Assembly: GCA_018261905.1 (NCBI GenBank)
Contig: JAGTRU010000008.1
Coordinates: 1 to 64,000 of the forward strand
Length of the DNA stretch: 64,000 nt
Reading direction: 5' to 3'
DNA from: Pseudomonadota bacterium
GTDB lineage: Bacteria; Pseudomonadota; Gammaproteobacteria; Burkholderiales; Rhodocyclaceae
Shown: positions 53,829 through 63,006 of the stretch, one piece after another
How positions within the stretch are numbered: the first letter of the stretch is position 1
Layout: every line of letters starts with the position of its first letter
The notes under the pieces: generated by a model
Databases searched by the model: none
Told to the model about the DNA's origin: nothing
Seen by the model: only the letters and a program-made list of their open reading frames with translations
Translations under genes and position numbers: made by a program

Positions 53829-54773
53829 CTACCAGCCGCGCATCAGCGCCACGCCGTGCGCGCCATACCCTTGCGCTTCGGCCAGCAATTCGGTTTTCAT
53901 GCCACCCAGCGCCAGGACCGGAATGCTCGTGCCGGCCAACCGGTCGGCGAAGCCTTGCCAGCCCAGCCCGGCCGCCTCGGGATGGGTCGGCGTCGGTAGC
54001 ACCGGCCCGAGCAGCGCGTAATCCAGCTCCAGTTCGCCGGCCCGCCGGATTTCTTCGGCCGTATGGCAGGAAGCGCCGACCCAGGCCCAGTCGGGTCGGG
54101 CCGTGCATTGCGCAAGGGCCGCGGCCGACAGGTGGATGCCGTCGGCGCCGACCCGCCGGGCGATCTCTTCGCTATCGTTGATGACGACCAGCGCGCCATA
54201 GCGCTGCGCCAGGCGGACCACCGTCTCGGCGAACCACAGGCGCTGCGCCGGGGGCCACCCCTTGTCGCGCACCTGGATCAGGCGCAGGCCGCGCGCCAGG
54301 GCCTCTTCCAGGCGTTCCAGCTGGCGTTCGACGCCTTCGACCTCGGCCATGGTGATGGCCATCGTCGTCGGCAAGGCCAGCGCCTTCAGGATCGGGCCAT
54401 TGGCCGGCAGGAGCGGGGCAACCGTCGCCGCCGCGCCGGTCGTCTGCCAGGCCACCGCTGAATGCTCGAGCGGCGCCGTGATGCCGATTTCGCCGGTCCA
54501 CGCCGTGGCCCGCCAGAAATTGAGGCGGACCGTGGCGTGCGGGTAGGTGAACTGGCGGGTTAGCCAGGGCGAACATTCGGTCACGGTAATGCCCAGCTCT
54601 TCCTGCAATTCGCGGATCAACGCCTGGCGCACGCTTTCGCCGGGCTCGACCTTGCCGCCGGGAAATTCCCAGTAGCCGGCGTAGACCTTGCCGTCCGGAC
54701 GTTGGGCCAGGAGAAATTCGCGGCCGTCGGCGCGCAGCATGACGGCGGCCGCCACTTCGACAATTTTGCTCAC
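53829..54773 (-). CDS. Nudix (MutT-like) hydrolase fused to a ThiE/TenI-like domain
   Basis: 314 residues from the GTG at 54773, which overlaps the upstream ATPase stop (GTGA). The N-terminal domain (about 1-130) is MutT-like with a full Nudix box G-x5-E-x7-REL-x-EE-x-G (GGKVEPGESVRQALIRELQEELG), expected to hydrolyse 8-oxo-dGTP. The C-terminal domain (about 140-314) has the thiamine phosphate synthase fold (RLIQVRDKG, VINDSEEIARRVGADGIHL, LGPVLPTPTHP, LALGGM), as in known fused MutT/ThiE proteins of proteobacteria. The long upstream frame to 54983 is not coding. Confidence 0.9.
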   Translation of the reverse strand: MSKIVEVAAAVMLRADGREFLLAQRPDGKVYAGYWEFPGGKVEPGESVRQALIRELQEELGITVTECSPWLTRQFTYPHATVRLNFWRATAWTGEIGITAPLEHSAVAWQTTGAAATVAPLLPANGPILKALALPTTMAITMAEVEGVERQLERLEEALARGLRLIQVRDKGWPPAQRLWFAETVVRLAQRYGALVVINDSEEIARRVGADGIHLSAAALAQCTARPDWAWVGASCHTAEEIRRAGELELDYALLGPVLPTPTHPEAAGLGWQGFADRLAGTSIPVLALGGMKTELLAEAQGYGAHGVALMRGW

Positions 54774-55657
54774 TTGTTTTTCTTTCTTGCCGGCTGCTGC
54801 CCGGCCAGATCGCGAGCGAATTGCCAGGCCACCCGGCCGGAACGCGAACCGCGGCCGAGTGCCCAATTCAGGGCATCCCGCTCGCAGTTGGCGATCACTT
54901 TCTCGCTGACGCCGAGCTGGCGCAGCCAGTGATTGACGATGTTCAGGTAATCGTCCTGACTGAACGGGTAGAAGGAAATCCACAGACCGAAACGTTCCGA
55001 CAGGGAAATCTTTTCCTCGATCGCTTCGCCGGGATGGATTTCGTCATCGACCCGCTTGCTTTCCAGATTTTCCGAAAAATACTCCGGCATCAGGTGGCGG
55101 CGATTCGAGGTGGCGTAGATCAGCACATTGTCCGGCGGCGCCGCGACCGAGCCGTCAAGCACCGTTTTCAGTGCCTTGTAGGCCGTTTCGCCGGCCTCGA
55201 AGGAAAGATCGTCGCAGAAAATAATGAATTTTTCCGGTCGCCCGTCGAGCAGATCGACGATATCGATCAGATCGACCAGATCGTCCTTATCCACCTCGAT
55301 CAGGCGCAGCCCCCGGGCCGAGAACTCGTTAAGCACCGCCTTCACCAGCGACGACTTGCCGGAACCGCGGGAACCGGTCAGCAAGACGTTGTTGGCCGAG
55401 CGGCCGGCGACGAACTGCTGCGTATTGAGCGTGATGCGCTCCTTCTGGTCGTCGATGTTGTTGAGATCGGCCAGGCTGATCGGATGCGGCTGGCGCACCG
55501 GCTGCAACCAGCCACGGCCGTTGCTCTTGCGCCAGCGGAAAGCAACCGCGGCCTGCCAGTCGGGCAGGGGCGAAGTGGGCGGCAGGGTGGCCTCGAAACG
55601 GGCAAGGACCGAAGCAGCCTGGACGAGCAGGCGTTCTAACTGGGAAGAGTTGGGCAT
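54770..55657 (-). CDS. DUF815-family AAA ATPase
   Basis: 295 residues. P-loop TGSRGSGKSSLVKA, Walker B IIFCDDLSFE, and an arginine-rich VLIYATSNRRHLMPE (sensor-like) are seen; the family is predicted to be an AAA+ ATPase of unknown role. The start MPNSSQLE at 55657 is chosen on family length. It overlaps the Nudix-ThiE gene and is divergent from mltA. Confidence 0.9.
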   Translation of the reverse strand: MPNSSQLERLLVQAASVLARFEATLPPTSPLPDWQAAVAFRWRKSNGRGWLQPVRQPHPISLADLNNIDDQKERITLNTQQFVAGRSANNVLLTGSRGSGKSSLVKAVLNEFSARGLRLIEVDKDDLVDLIDIVDLLDGRPEKFIIFCDDLSFEAGETAYKALKTVLDGSVAAPPDNVLIYATSNRRHLMPEYFSENLESKRVDDEIHPGEAIEEKISLSERFGLWISFYPFSQDDYLNIVNHWLRQLGVSEKVIANCERDALNWALGRGSRSGRVAWQFARDLAGQQPARKKNK

Positions 55658-55703
55658 GATGGACGTATACTTGGCAACGAATTGGCGAACTCTAACGAAA
55701 CCC

Positions 55704-56921
55704 ATGCGAAAAATCCAAGCAGCTTTTGTCCTCAGCACCCTATTACTCGCCGCCTGCGGCAGCAATTCCCCCCGTCACGACGCCGCCCAGTCCTGCCCGC
55801 CGTGCGCCGCCTGCCCAACCTGCCCGCCGCCCGTCACCGCCCCACCGCCAGCGCCGCCCGTCACCGCCCCCTTCTCCCGCCAACTGCAGGCCGCCAACTG
55901 GAGCGACTTGCCGGGCTGGGCCGAGGACGATCACGCCGCTGCCTGGACGGCCTTCCTGGAATCCTGCCGGGGCATGGCCAGCAAAGTGCAGGGCGCTTCC
56001 TGGAAGCGGGTCTGCGAACTGGCCAAAGGCAGCCCCGCCAGCCAGGCCCGGCCATTTTTTGAAAGCCATCTGCGGCCCTATGCCGTGCTGAGCAGCGACG
56101 CCAACCCAAACGGCATGATGACCGGCTATTACGAACCCCTGCTGCACGGCAGCCGGCAGCTCGCCAAAGGCTACCCGCAGGCGGTGCGCGGCGTCCCCGA
56201 CGATCTGCTGACGATCGACCTTGGCGCCCTCTTCCCCGAACTGAAGGACAAGCGGGTGCGGGGCCGCCTGGAAGGCAACAAGATCGTCCCCTACTGGTCG
56301 CGGGCGGAAATCACGGCGCGCGGCGACAAGGCACCGGGCCGCCCCCTGCTCTACGTCGACGACGCGGTCGAACTGTTCTTCCTCCAGGTCCAGGGGTCCG
56401 GCCGGGTCAGCCTGCCCGACGGCAGCCTGGTCCGCCTCAATTACGCCGACCAGAACGGCCATCCCTACCAGTCGATCGGCCGCATTCTCGTCGAACGTGG
56501 CGAGTTGAAGCTGGAAGAAGCCTCGATGCAGGGCATCCAGAATTGGGCGCGGGCCAACCCGGGGCGCCTCAACGAATTGCTCAACACCAACCCGAGCTAC
56601 GTCTTCTTCCGCGAAGTCCCGAACAGCAAGGACGGCCCGATCGGCGCCCTCGGCGTACCGCTGACCGCCGAACGCAGCATCGCCGTCGATCCGCGCGCCA
56701 TCCCGCTCGGCACCCCGGCCTTCATCGCCACCACCCGCCCCAACTCGGGGCAGCCGCTGAACCGCTTGGTGCTCGCCCAGGACACCGGCGGCGCCATCAA
56801 GGGGGCGGTGCGCGCCGACTATTTCTGGGGCTTCGGCAAGGAAGCCGGCGAGCAGGCCGGGCGGATGAAACAAAGCGGCCGCCTGTGGGTACTGCTCCCC
56901 CCGGAAGCCGCACCCAAATAA
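55704..56921 (+). CDS. mltA: Membrane-bound lytic murein transglycosylase A
   Basis: 405 residues with a lipobox LAAC (C18) and a Pro/Cys-rich linker. The mature protein has GMMTGYYEPLL and QVQGSGRV, and the double-psi-barrel catalytic region with the acidic residue in LAQDTGGAIKGAVRADYFWG. Cuts peptidoglycan to 1,6-anhydro-muropeptides. The AUG at 55704 starts the lipoprotein signal directly, so longer frames are rejected. Confidence 0.95.
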   Translation: MRKIQAAFVLSTLLLAACGSNSPRHDAAQSCPPCAACPTCPPPVTAPPPAPPVTAPFSRQLQAANWSDLPGWAEDDHAAAWTAFLESCRGMASKVQGASWKRVCELAKGSPASQARPFFESHLRPYAVLSSDANPNGMMTGYYEPLLHGSRQLAKGYPQAVRGVPDDLLTIDLGALFPELKDKRVRGRLEGNKIVPYWSRAEITARGDKAPGRPLLYVDDAVELFFLQVQGSGRVSLPDGSLVRLNYADQNGHPYQSIGRILVERGELKLEEASMQGIQNWARANPGRLNELLNTNPSYVFFREVPNSKDGPIGALGVPLTAERSIAVDPRAIPLGTPAFIATTRPNSGQPLNRLVLAQDTGGAIKGAVRADYFWGFGKEAGEQAGRMKQSGRLWVLLPPEAAPK

Positions 56922-57030
56922 GGCAGCAGCGCACCACGACGACGCACCATGGGAAATTACGCACTATTGCGGTGCCGATATCGCCCGAGCGCAAAATTTA
57001 ACGCACTGATTTGAAACAGAAAGCACGCAC

Positions 57031-57046
57031 TGGAATGGTGCTTGCT
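57031..57046 (+). promoter_or_regulatory. Sigma-54 (RpoN) -24/-12 promoter of the ammonium transporter
   Basis: TGG (57031-57033) and TTGC (57042-57045) are separated by exactly eight bases, matching the TGG-N8-TTGC skeleton of RpoN promoters. The 5' end of amt is 33 nt on. AAGCAC/GTGCTT arms overlap it. NtrC/RpoN control under nitrogen limitation fits the gene's role. Confidence 0.65.
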
Positions 57047-57077
57047 TTATCCCCCGGTCCTTTGAATTGGGGGTTTC

Positions 57078-58280
57078 ATGGAAGCATATCAATCCAGTAG
57101 CAACGTACTGTTTATCCTGCTCGGCGCCATCATGGTGCTGGCCATGCACGCCGGCTTCGCCTTTCTCGAAGTCGGCACCGTCCGCAAGAAAAACCAGGTC
57201 AATGCCCTGGTCAAGATCCTGGCCGATTTCGGCATGTCGACGCTGGCCTACTTCTTTGTTGGCTACGGCATCGCCTACGGCACCAATTTCTTCACCGGCG
57301 TCGAAACACTGATGCTGAAAAACGGTTTCGAACTGACCCGTTTCTTCTTCCTGCTCACCTTCGCCGCCGCCATTCCCGCCATCATCTCCGGCGGCATCGC
57401 CGAGCGCGCCAAGTTCCACCCGCAACTGGCCGCCACCTTCCTGCTCGTCGGCTTCGTCTACCCCTTCTTCGAAGGCATCGCCTGGAACCAGGCCTTCGGC
57501 ATCCAGGCCTGGCTGAAGGCGACCTTCGGTGAAGAATTCCACGACTTCGCAGGCTCCGTCGTGGTGCACGCCATGGGCGGCTGGATCGCCCTCCCCGCCG
57601 TGCTCCTGCTCGGCGCCCGCTACGGCCGCTACAGCAAGGATGGCCGGATTTCCGCCCACCCGCCGTCATCGATCCCCTTCCTCGCCCTCGGCGCCTGGAT
57701 CCTGACCGTCGGCTGGTTCGGCTTCAACGTCATGAGCGCCCAAACCCTGGACAAGATTTCCGGCCTGGTCGCCCTCAACTCGCTGATGGCCATGGTCGGC
57801 GGCACGCTGGTCGCCCTGGTCCTCGGCAAGAACGACCCCGGCTTCGTACACAACGGCCCGCTGGCCGGCCTGGTCGCCGTCTGCGCCGGCTCCGACATCA
57901 TGCATCCGATCGGCGCCCTGGCCGTCGGCGGCATCGCCGGCGCCCTCTTCGTGGCGATGTTCACGCTGACCCAGAACCGCTGGAAAATCGACGACGTCCT
58001 CGGCGTCTGGCCCCTGCACGGCCTGTGCGGCGCCTGGGGCGGCATCGCCGCCGGCATCTTCGGCAGCAAAGCCCTGGGCGGCGCCGGCGGCGTCTCGCTA
58101 CTGTCGCAACTCACCCTCACCGCACTCGCCATCGTCGTCGCCCTGCTCGGCAGCACACTCGTCTATGGCGCACTGAAACTGGCACTGGGCCTCCGCCTCA
58201 GCCAGGAAGAGGAATATGACGGAGCCGACCTGAGCATCCACAAAATCACCTCGACACCGGAACGGGAGCCGAACTGGTAA
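57078..58280 (+). CDS. amtB: Ammonium transporter (Amt family)
   Basis: 400 residues with about 11 membrane helices and no cleaved signal peptide. The two pore histidines are seen in VVVHAMGGW and WPLHGLCGAWGG, and the signatures FFLVGYGI-like and GIAERAKF are present. It moves ammonium across the inner membrane. No glnK (PII) gene lies next to it, unlike the common glnK-amtB pair. A GGGGGT Shine-Dalgarno precedes the ATG, and a strong terminator follows. Confidence 0.93.
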   Translation: MEAYQSSSNVLFILLGAIMVLAMHAGFAFLEVGTVRKKNQVNALVKILADFGMSTLAYFFVGYGIAYGTNFFTGVETLMLKNGFELTRFFFLLTFAAAIPAIISGGIAERAKFHPQLAATFLLVGFVYPFFEGIAWNQAFGIQAWLKATFGEEFHDFAGSVVVHAMGGWIALPAVLLLGARYGRYSKDGRISAHPPSSIPFLALGAWILTVGWFGFNVMSAQTLDKISGLVALNSLMAMVGGTLVALVLGKNDPGFVHNGPLAGLVAVCAGSDIMHPIGALAVGGIAGALFVAMFTLTQNRWKIDDVLGVWPLHGLCGAWGGIAAGIFGSKALGGAGGVSLLSQLTLTALAIVVALLGSTLVYGALKLALGLRLSQEEEYDGADLSIHKITSTPEREPNW

Positions 58281-58346
58281 GAAGTTGTTGAAGGGAAGCA
58301 ATAAAGTCTGTCAGACGAGAACAAAGTCCGGCGGAAAGTAAATGGA

Positions 58347-58380
58347 AGAGAGGCCCGGCGAACGCCGGGCCTCTCTTTTT
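58347..58380 (+). terminator. Terminator of the ammonium transporter gene
   Basis: A 14-bp perfect stem (58347-58360 with 58363-58376) with a 2-nt AA loop runs into TTTTT (58376-58380). It is the strongest terminator in the window. Confidence 0.92.
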
Positions 58381-58567
58381 AACTTCCATTATTCGGCCCA
58401 AGGCGCCAGAGGTCGGGGGCTAGAAAAATGACAGCAATTGGACAGATTTCTGCCCTTGCATCATCTCTTGACGGTTGAATCGAAGACCTCGCCCGAGAAC
58501 CTGATCCAATTTCCATCACCCTATCTGGCTGGATAGCAGGTCAGGATATTGGAGGAGCTGTTTCTGG
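58381..58567. other. Intergenic region between amtB terminator and the HNH gene
   Basis: 187 nt after the amtB terminator and before the convergent end of the HNH gene. Only a 16-codon open frame at about 58428 is seen, without a Shine-Dalgarno; no repeat or tRNA end that could mark an integration site. Nothing convincing is present. Confidence 0.5.
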
Positions 58568-59674
58568 TTACGCAATCGATTCGAATATCCCCGCATTTTT
58601 GCAGGCTTGAAGAAAGCCATTCTTCAGAAAATTTTCATTGGCATAGGGTGACCGCTCCGCGTGGCGCTTCACAGCTCGCAGGTATTTGTCAGGCGTTTGC
58701 CCATCCGCCCCTGCCGATTCATCATGCCAGCGCCACTCGTCCCGAATTTCTACCAGCCAGGCCTTTCCATCCCCGTTCAATAGCTTTTCCCGATACCGCT
58801 CCTCGATGCCATAAACGTCTTTCCAGGTCTCGATTTGTTCGGCCAGATTGGTCGGACCGAACATGATTTTGATCTCTGTAGGCGTCAGTTTTTCGATATC
58901 CGCATGATCGAACGTCACCTGAACATCGATGGCATAGGGTGTCGTTGAAAATGGGTAAAAAACCTTGCGCCGAACGGCTTCACCTGCGGGGTCTTTTTGC
59001 GCGTATGCCGTGTTCTTGCTGGTCTTGTAACTGCTGTTGCAGTGATGGCAGGTCGGAACAAGGTTCCTGAAATTGATGGAGTTGAAGGGGTATAGCGCTT
59101 TCGGCAAATAATGGTCGTAGGCATCACGCTTGGTGGTGTACTCGCCCAACAAAGGACTGATGCCGCAAAACGGACATTTTCCCGAGTTGTTGACGGATAC
59201 AAACGCCTGGTAATGATCTTCAATTTCGCCAATCTTGGCGCGCAGCGGTGCTAGGTCCAGCAGCGATTTCGAATACAAGCCCTTGAAGAAAGTTGCCAGC
59301 AGCTTTTCCAGTTCCGGGTAGGCAGCGGCAACATCAACATAGCGAACCAATTCCGCAGCAGGATCGTTGGCACAAACCTTTTCAAGATCGTTATTGCCGC
59401 TATACCAGCCTTGAAGTTGTTCAATCTGCGGCGCCGTCAACGCGGAAAAGAGCTCGTAAATCCGCTCCACGTGTCCGAGAAAAAAATCTGCGCCCAGGGC
59501 ATCCGAGTAGAAGAACGCCTCCATCACCTCGCGCAACTCCGGTTCGGCATCGAACAGGTCCAGACAGAATGGGAGACTGGGCAGTGCCTTGCACCACACC
59601 TCAAAAAAGATGAAGTCGATGTACTTCTGCATCTTCTCCATCTGGTGCGGCACATAGGTATAAGGAAACAGCAT
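58568..59674 (-). CDS. HNH endonuclease, Septu PtuB-like effector
   Basis: 368 residues. The C-terminal part holds an HNH nuclease site: CPFC (167-170), DHYLPK (187-192, the catalytic D/H pair) and CHHCN (209-213), where the two CxxC pairs hold a structural zinc. The N-terminal ~150 residues are helical and unassigned. The start overlaps the AAA ATPase stop by one base (TGATG). Pairing of such an HNH with an SMC-like ATPase is the Septu (PtuA/PtuB) and retron-effector arrangement; here it ends a type I modification operon. Confidence 0.82.
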   Translation of the reverse strand: MLFPYTYVPHQMEKMQKYIDFIFFEVWCKALPSLPFCLDLFDAEPELREVMEAFFYSDALGADFFLGHVERIYELFSALTAPQIEQLQGWYSGNNDLEKVCANDPAAELVRYVDVAAAYPELEKLLATFFKGLYSKSLLDLAPLRAKIGEIEDHYQAFVSVNNSGKCPFCGISPLLGEYTTKRDAYDHYLPKALYPFNSINFRNLVPTCHHCNSSYKTSKNTAYAQKDPAGEAVRRKVFYPFSTTPYAIDVQVTFDHADIEKLTPTEIKIMFGPTNLAEQIETWKDVYGIEERYREKLLNGDGKAWLVEIRDEWRWHDESAGADGQTPDKYLRAVKRHAERSPYANENFLKNGFLQACKNAGIFESIA

Positions 59675-61455
59675 CAGCCTTGCTCCGTTCTGCCTCTTCT
59701 CTCCTGGCGGTCGAGAATGGCATTGATCAACAGCACCTTTTCCACTGAATCGCCCAGTTCGCGCTGAATTTCGGCGATCAGTTCTTCTGCGTTCTCGCCG
59801 CCATGTTCAAAGCGGGCGCGCAAGGCCTCCAGCAAGGCTTGCGCGTGCCCGCCGATGGTTTCCCGTTTGCCGAAGGTGCTCATGGTGATCTTGTTGATCG
59901 AGGCGCCCAGGGTGTTGTAGTCGGGCTGGCTGATGCTGACCTCGCCGCTGATCTTGTCCTTCTTGAATATCAGCACCTTGTCCGGCTTGCTGTCCGAGAT
60001 CAAAAACGGGGTGTGGGTGGTGATCAGCATTTCCTGCCCGACATCGCCATTGCCCGGCAGGCACTGCCGCAGTTGGCTGATCAAGTTGGCCCGCCAGTCC
60101 GGGTTGAAATGGGTTTCCGGCTCGTCGAGCAGGAACAGGCTGTTGGTGTTGCGAAACAATAGGCACAACCCGAGGCTGTGCAGCAACTGATGCTCGCCGT
60201 CCGACAGATCCTTGAGCATCATCGGTTCGCTGACGCCCTGCTTCATGAACTTGACGAACTTGAAGCGCATGATGCGCTGATCGGAGGCCAGGGTTGGCAC
60301 CGTTTCGCTGACGTAATGGCTAGTGGAGCGATAGATGTCGGTCTTGAGCTGTTCGCTGACCGAATAGAGGTTCAGCGTCAGCAATACCTGAAAGGCCTGG
60401 AACAGGGATAGGGCCGAGTCATCGAAATTGTTGCGAAATGCCGCCTTGGTGGCGTCGTTGACCCAGTAGTCGAGGATCAGGGAATCGCTTTCTTCATCGT
60501 GGTAGCTCAAGGTCGCGCAACGCTTGAGCTTTCCGATGATGGAGGAGCGTTCATCGCTTTCCAGGCGCTGCGTCAGATGGACGACGTAGCCACCGGTTTC
60601 AGGGCTTAAGGAAATCGCCGGGTTGTCGGCGAAGCGGCCGTCTTGCGATTCACTTGGCAAGACATAGTCGCCGGAAGTTAATTGCGCCGCCTGCTTGGCT
60701 GTCACTTCAATGCTGCGCCGGATGATGATGCGGAATTCTTTCAACGCCTCGACACCGACATCCTCGCGGAAAGGCTGCAAGCTCGCTTCATCGTGGAACA
60801 ACAGGTTGCAGAGCAGGATGGCCTGGCTGAAACCGTTGTCGAGATAGGCTAGGCGCGTTTCCGGGTGGCCGGGGTAAGACAGTTGCTGCGCAAGCGCCTG
60901 CCAGTATTCGTCGTACTGCACAAAGCGCATCTTGAAGAAGGGCAGGCTGAGGATTTCGTTTTCGCCCGATGAATAGCCCAACACGTACTCGGGCAAGAGA
61001 ATGTCAGCGTGGCCGCCCTTGAAGGCTTCATTCGGGTCGGCACTGAAATCGGCCTGGTTTTCCCAGCGAAAGCGGACCGACTCGCCGGGGTTTCTCCAGA
61101 CGCTAACCCTGGCCCACGCCGGGCCATCCTGGCGCCGGTACTGCGCGGGCACCCGGATCAGATAATCCAGTTCAAAAGTCGTGGGCGAGGAATCTTGGTT
61201 TTCGCCCTGCAAGGCCTCGGGCAGAAAGCTGCGGCGCACACGCAGCACTTCGAGCTGATAGAAGATCGCCGCCAGGGCTTCGAGCAGATTCGATTTACCG
61301 CTGCCATTGGGGCCGGCGCAGACAAAAGGGGCAAAGTCGGCGGGCCGGGCCAGTTCATCCTGTAGCGTCCATTCGCTGCGAAAATGGTGCTCAAAGCCAC
61401 AGGGCAGGCTGCGAAAGCCTTTGGGGTCGGTGATTTTGAGGCGGAGCAGCTTCAT
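59674..61455 (-). CDS. Restriction-associated AAA/ABC-like ATPase, Septu PtuA-like
   Basis: 593 residues of the SMC/ABC-like AAA class. Walker A GPNGSGKSN (48-56), a long helical insert, an ABC signature LSDGEHQ (417-423), Walker B FLLDEPETHF (441-450) and H-loop TTHTPF (479-484) are all intact, so ATP hydrolysis by dimers is expected. No nuclease domain is seen, so the HNH protein encoded next is the likely effector. It starts 3 nt after the hsdS stop. Members of this type are known as restriction-system-associated ATPases, and similar proteins act as PtuA in Septu defence. Confidence 0.85.
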   Translation of the reverse strand: MKLLRLKITDPKGFRSLPCGFEHHFRSEWTLQDELARPADFAPFVCAGPNGSGKSNLLEALAAIFYQLEVLRVRRSFLPEALQGENQDSSPTTFELDYLIRVPAQYRRQDGPAWARVSVWRNPGESVRFRWENQADFSADPNEAFKGGHADILLPEYVLGYSSGENEILSLPFFKMRFVQYDEYWQALAQQLSYPGHPETRLAYLDNGFSQAILLCNLLFHDEASLQPFREDVGVEALKEFRIIIRRSIEVTAKQAAQLTSGDYVLPSESQDGRFADNPAISLSPETGGYVVHLTQRLESDERSSIIGKLKRCATLSYHDEESDSLILDYWVNDATKAAFRNNFDDSALSLFQAFQVLLTLNLYSVSEQLKTDIYRSTSHYVSETVPTLASDQRIMRFKFVKFMKQGVSEPMMLKDLSDGEHQLLHSLGLCLLFRNTNSLFLLDEPETHFNPDWRANLISQLRQCLPGNGDVGQEMLITTHTPFLISDSKPDKVLIFKKDKISGEVSISQPDYNTLGASINKITMSTFGKRETIGGHAQALLEALRARFEHGGENAEELIAEIQRELGDSVEKVLLINAILDRQERRGRTEQG

Positions 61456-61458
61456 GGG

Positions 61459-63006
61459 CTAGAACGAGCCCCAGTCGGCGGGGCGCCTGTGCAGCGATAC
61501 GCGGTTGCTCTCTTCGGCAAAAGTCTGCACCAACGTGCCGCCTTCCAGGGCGGCAAATATCAGATCTTTCAGCGCGTCGTAATCGGCCAGGGTTAGTGCA
61601 GGGGATTCCCCTTCGCTTTCCAGTCGTGTTTCCTGCAGGGTTTGCCAGCCAGCCTCAAGGAATTCACGAGAATCCAGGCTGACATCCGGTGAGGTATTCG
61701 CGAGATAGCGATTGAACCAGCGGGAGAGCAATTCGCTGCGGCTTTCCGGCGGAGCGAATTGCACAACACGGTTGAGTACCTCAGTCGGCGTGACGATGTC
61801 CTCGGGCAGCGGAACAGGATCGGCTTGTTGGGCTTGATCGGCAGGCAGCGGTACGCGCGACAAATCCAGTTCGCCTTTGAAGGCCTTCTGACTCAGGGTG
61901 CCGTAGAGCGCTTCAAGGTCGGTGAGGCTTCGCTGGTAGCAGGCTTTAACACGCTCAACTTTTTCGACAATTGCTGCAAATTGGTCCTGGAGGCTGATAG
62001 GCGGGATAACCGTCGGAAATGCTTTTAGTTGAGTTGAATTTATCGAGGCAATTCCAGTTGTTTGCTTCGCTGACTTTAGAAAATACCGTTTTCCGTAACG
62101 CGAACCAATGAGAGCGCTTAAGTAATATGGGTTTATTTTTTCTTGATCGTTGATGCGCACGCGGAAGATATGGTTCTGGTGAATGCAGTCGGGTACCTGC
62201 TCCTCCCAAACAGAGCCTCTGCCAAGCTTGTCAGGGTCGCCCCCTTCAGTTAGCAAAAGATCGCCCCGGCGAAGTTGGTACTGATCTATCTCTTTCTGAG
62301 TCACTGCGATTGTCTTTACTTCATTAAGAACAAAGTGACCATCTTGAACATTCGCAACACGCAGGTAAGGAACATCTATCAGGTTCTCAGCCGTGTACTT
62401 TTTCCCTTTTGTGACGCCAGAGACGACTTCTGTATATACGGCCAATCTTTCAATTGCCCACTGTGTGTAGGTTCCATCCCGAAAGCCAAACATCTCCAGA
62501 AACACGATTTTGAGCAGGTCGTCGAGTTGTTGCAGGTGTTGTTTGCGCTGGGCGATCAGCCCTTCCACTTTGCCGAGCAGATGGGCGATGCGGATTTGGG
62601 CGTTAAGGTCAGGGGCGTCATCCTTGAATGGGATTGGTATTTCAAGCTCTTTGAGAAATTTGAAATGCCTGCTGTAGCCCGCCGCTTTGATTTGAATAGA
62701 TCGTAGGTAGTAGTAAACATAGCGGGCGTTCGCCAGCTTTGAATTTACCCAAAGAGCTTTAGCACCATCGGCACCAAGAGCAATGGGATCATCCTCGTAT
62801 TTCAGTACACGCGTGTGATCACCAAAGATCAGTATTGGTAGTAATTGTCCATTAACGAGGTTGGCGTCGTCGGTGTAACCGGCAATTGCCTCCTTGCCTT
62901 GGTCAATTATTTTGTATCGACCTTTACTGTGATAGTCAGAGGCTTTGATTTTCTTGAATTTGGCGGTGGCGTCAGCAACAACCTCGGAAAAGGAATGCCA
63001 CTTCAT
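61459..63006 (-). CDS. hsdS: Type I restriction-modification specificity subunit with C-terminal extension
   Basis: 515 residues. Two target-recognition domains (about 1-125 and 180-340) each followed by a helical spacer (IRIAHLLGKVEGLIAQRKQHLQQLDDLL and QFAAIVEKVERVKACYQRSLTDLEALYGTLSQKAFKGEL). Normal HsdS ends shortly after the second KAFKGEL motif (about 385); here about 130 further residues follow, with no recognised domain. The ATG overlaps the hsdM stop by 4 nt (ATGA). The recognition-domain stretches are AT-richer, as expected for exchanged DNA. Confidence 0.92.
   Translation of the reverse strand: MKWHSFSEVVADATAKFKKIKASDYHSKGRYKIIDQGKEAIAGYTDDANLVNGQLLPILIFGDHTRVLKYEDDPIALGADGAKALWVNSKLANARYVYYYLRSIQIKAAGYSRHFKFLKELEIPIPFKDDAPDLNAQIRIAHLLGKVEGLIAQRKQHLQQLDDLLKIVFLEMFGFRDGTYTQWAIERLAVYTEVVSGVTKGKKYTAENLIDVPYLRVANVQDGHFVLNEVKTIAVTQKEIDQYQLRRGDLLLTEGGDPDKLGRGSVWEEQVPDCIHQNHIFRVRINDQEKINPYYLSALIGSRYGKRYFLKSAKQTTGIASINSTQLKAFPTVIPPISLQDQFAAIVEKVERVKACYQRSLTDLEALYGTLSQKAFKGELDLSRVPLPADQAQQADPVPLPEDIVTPTEVLNRVVQFAPPESRSELLSRWFNRYLANTSPDVSLDSREFLEAGWQTLQETRLESEGESPALTLADYDALKDLIFAALEGGTLVQTFAEESNRVSLHRRPADWGSF

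Noticed and set aside
58428..58478. Short ORF of 16 codons before the HNH gene
   Set aside because: No Shine-Dalgarno, no family and an immediate stop; looks like random sequence.
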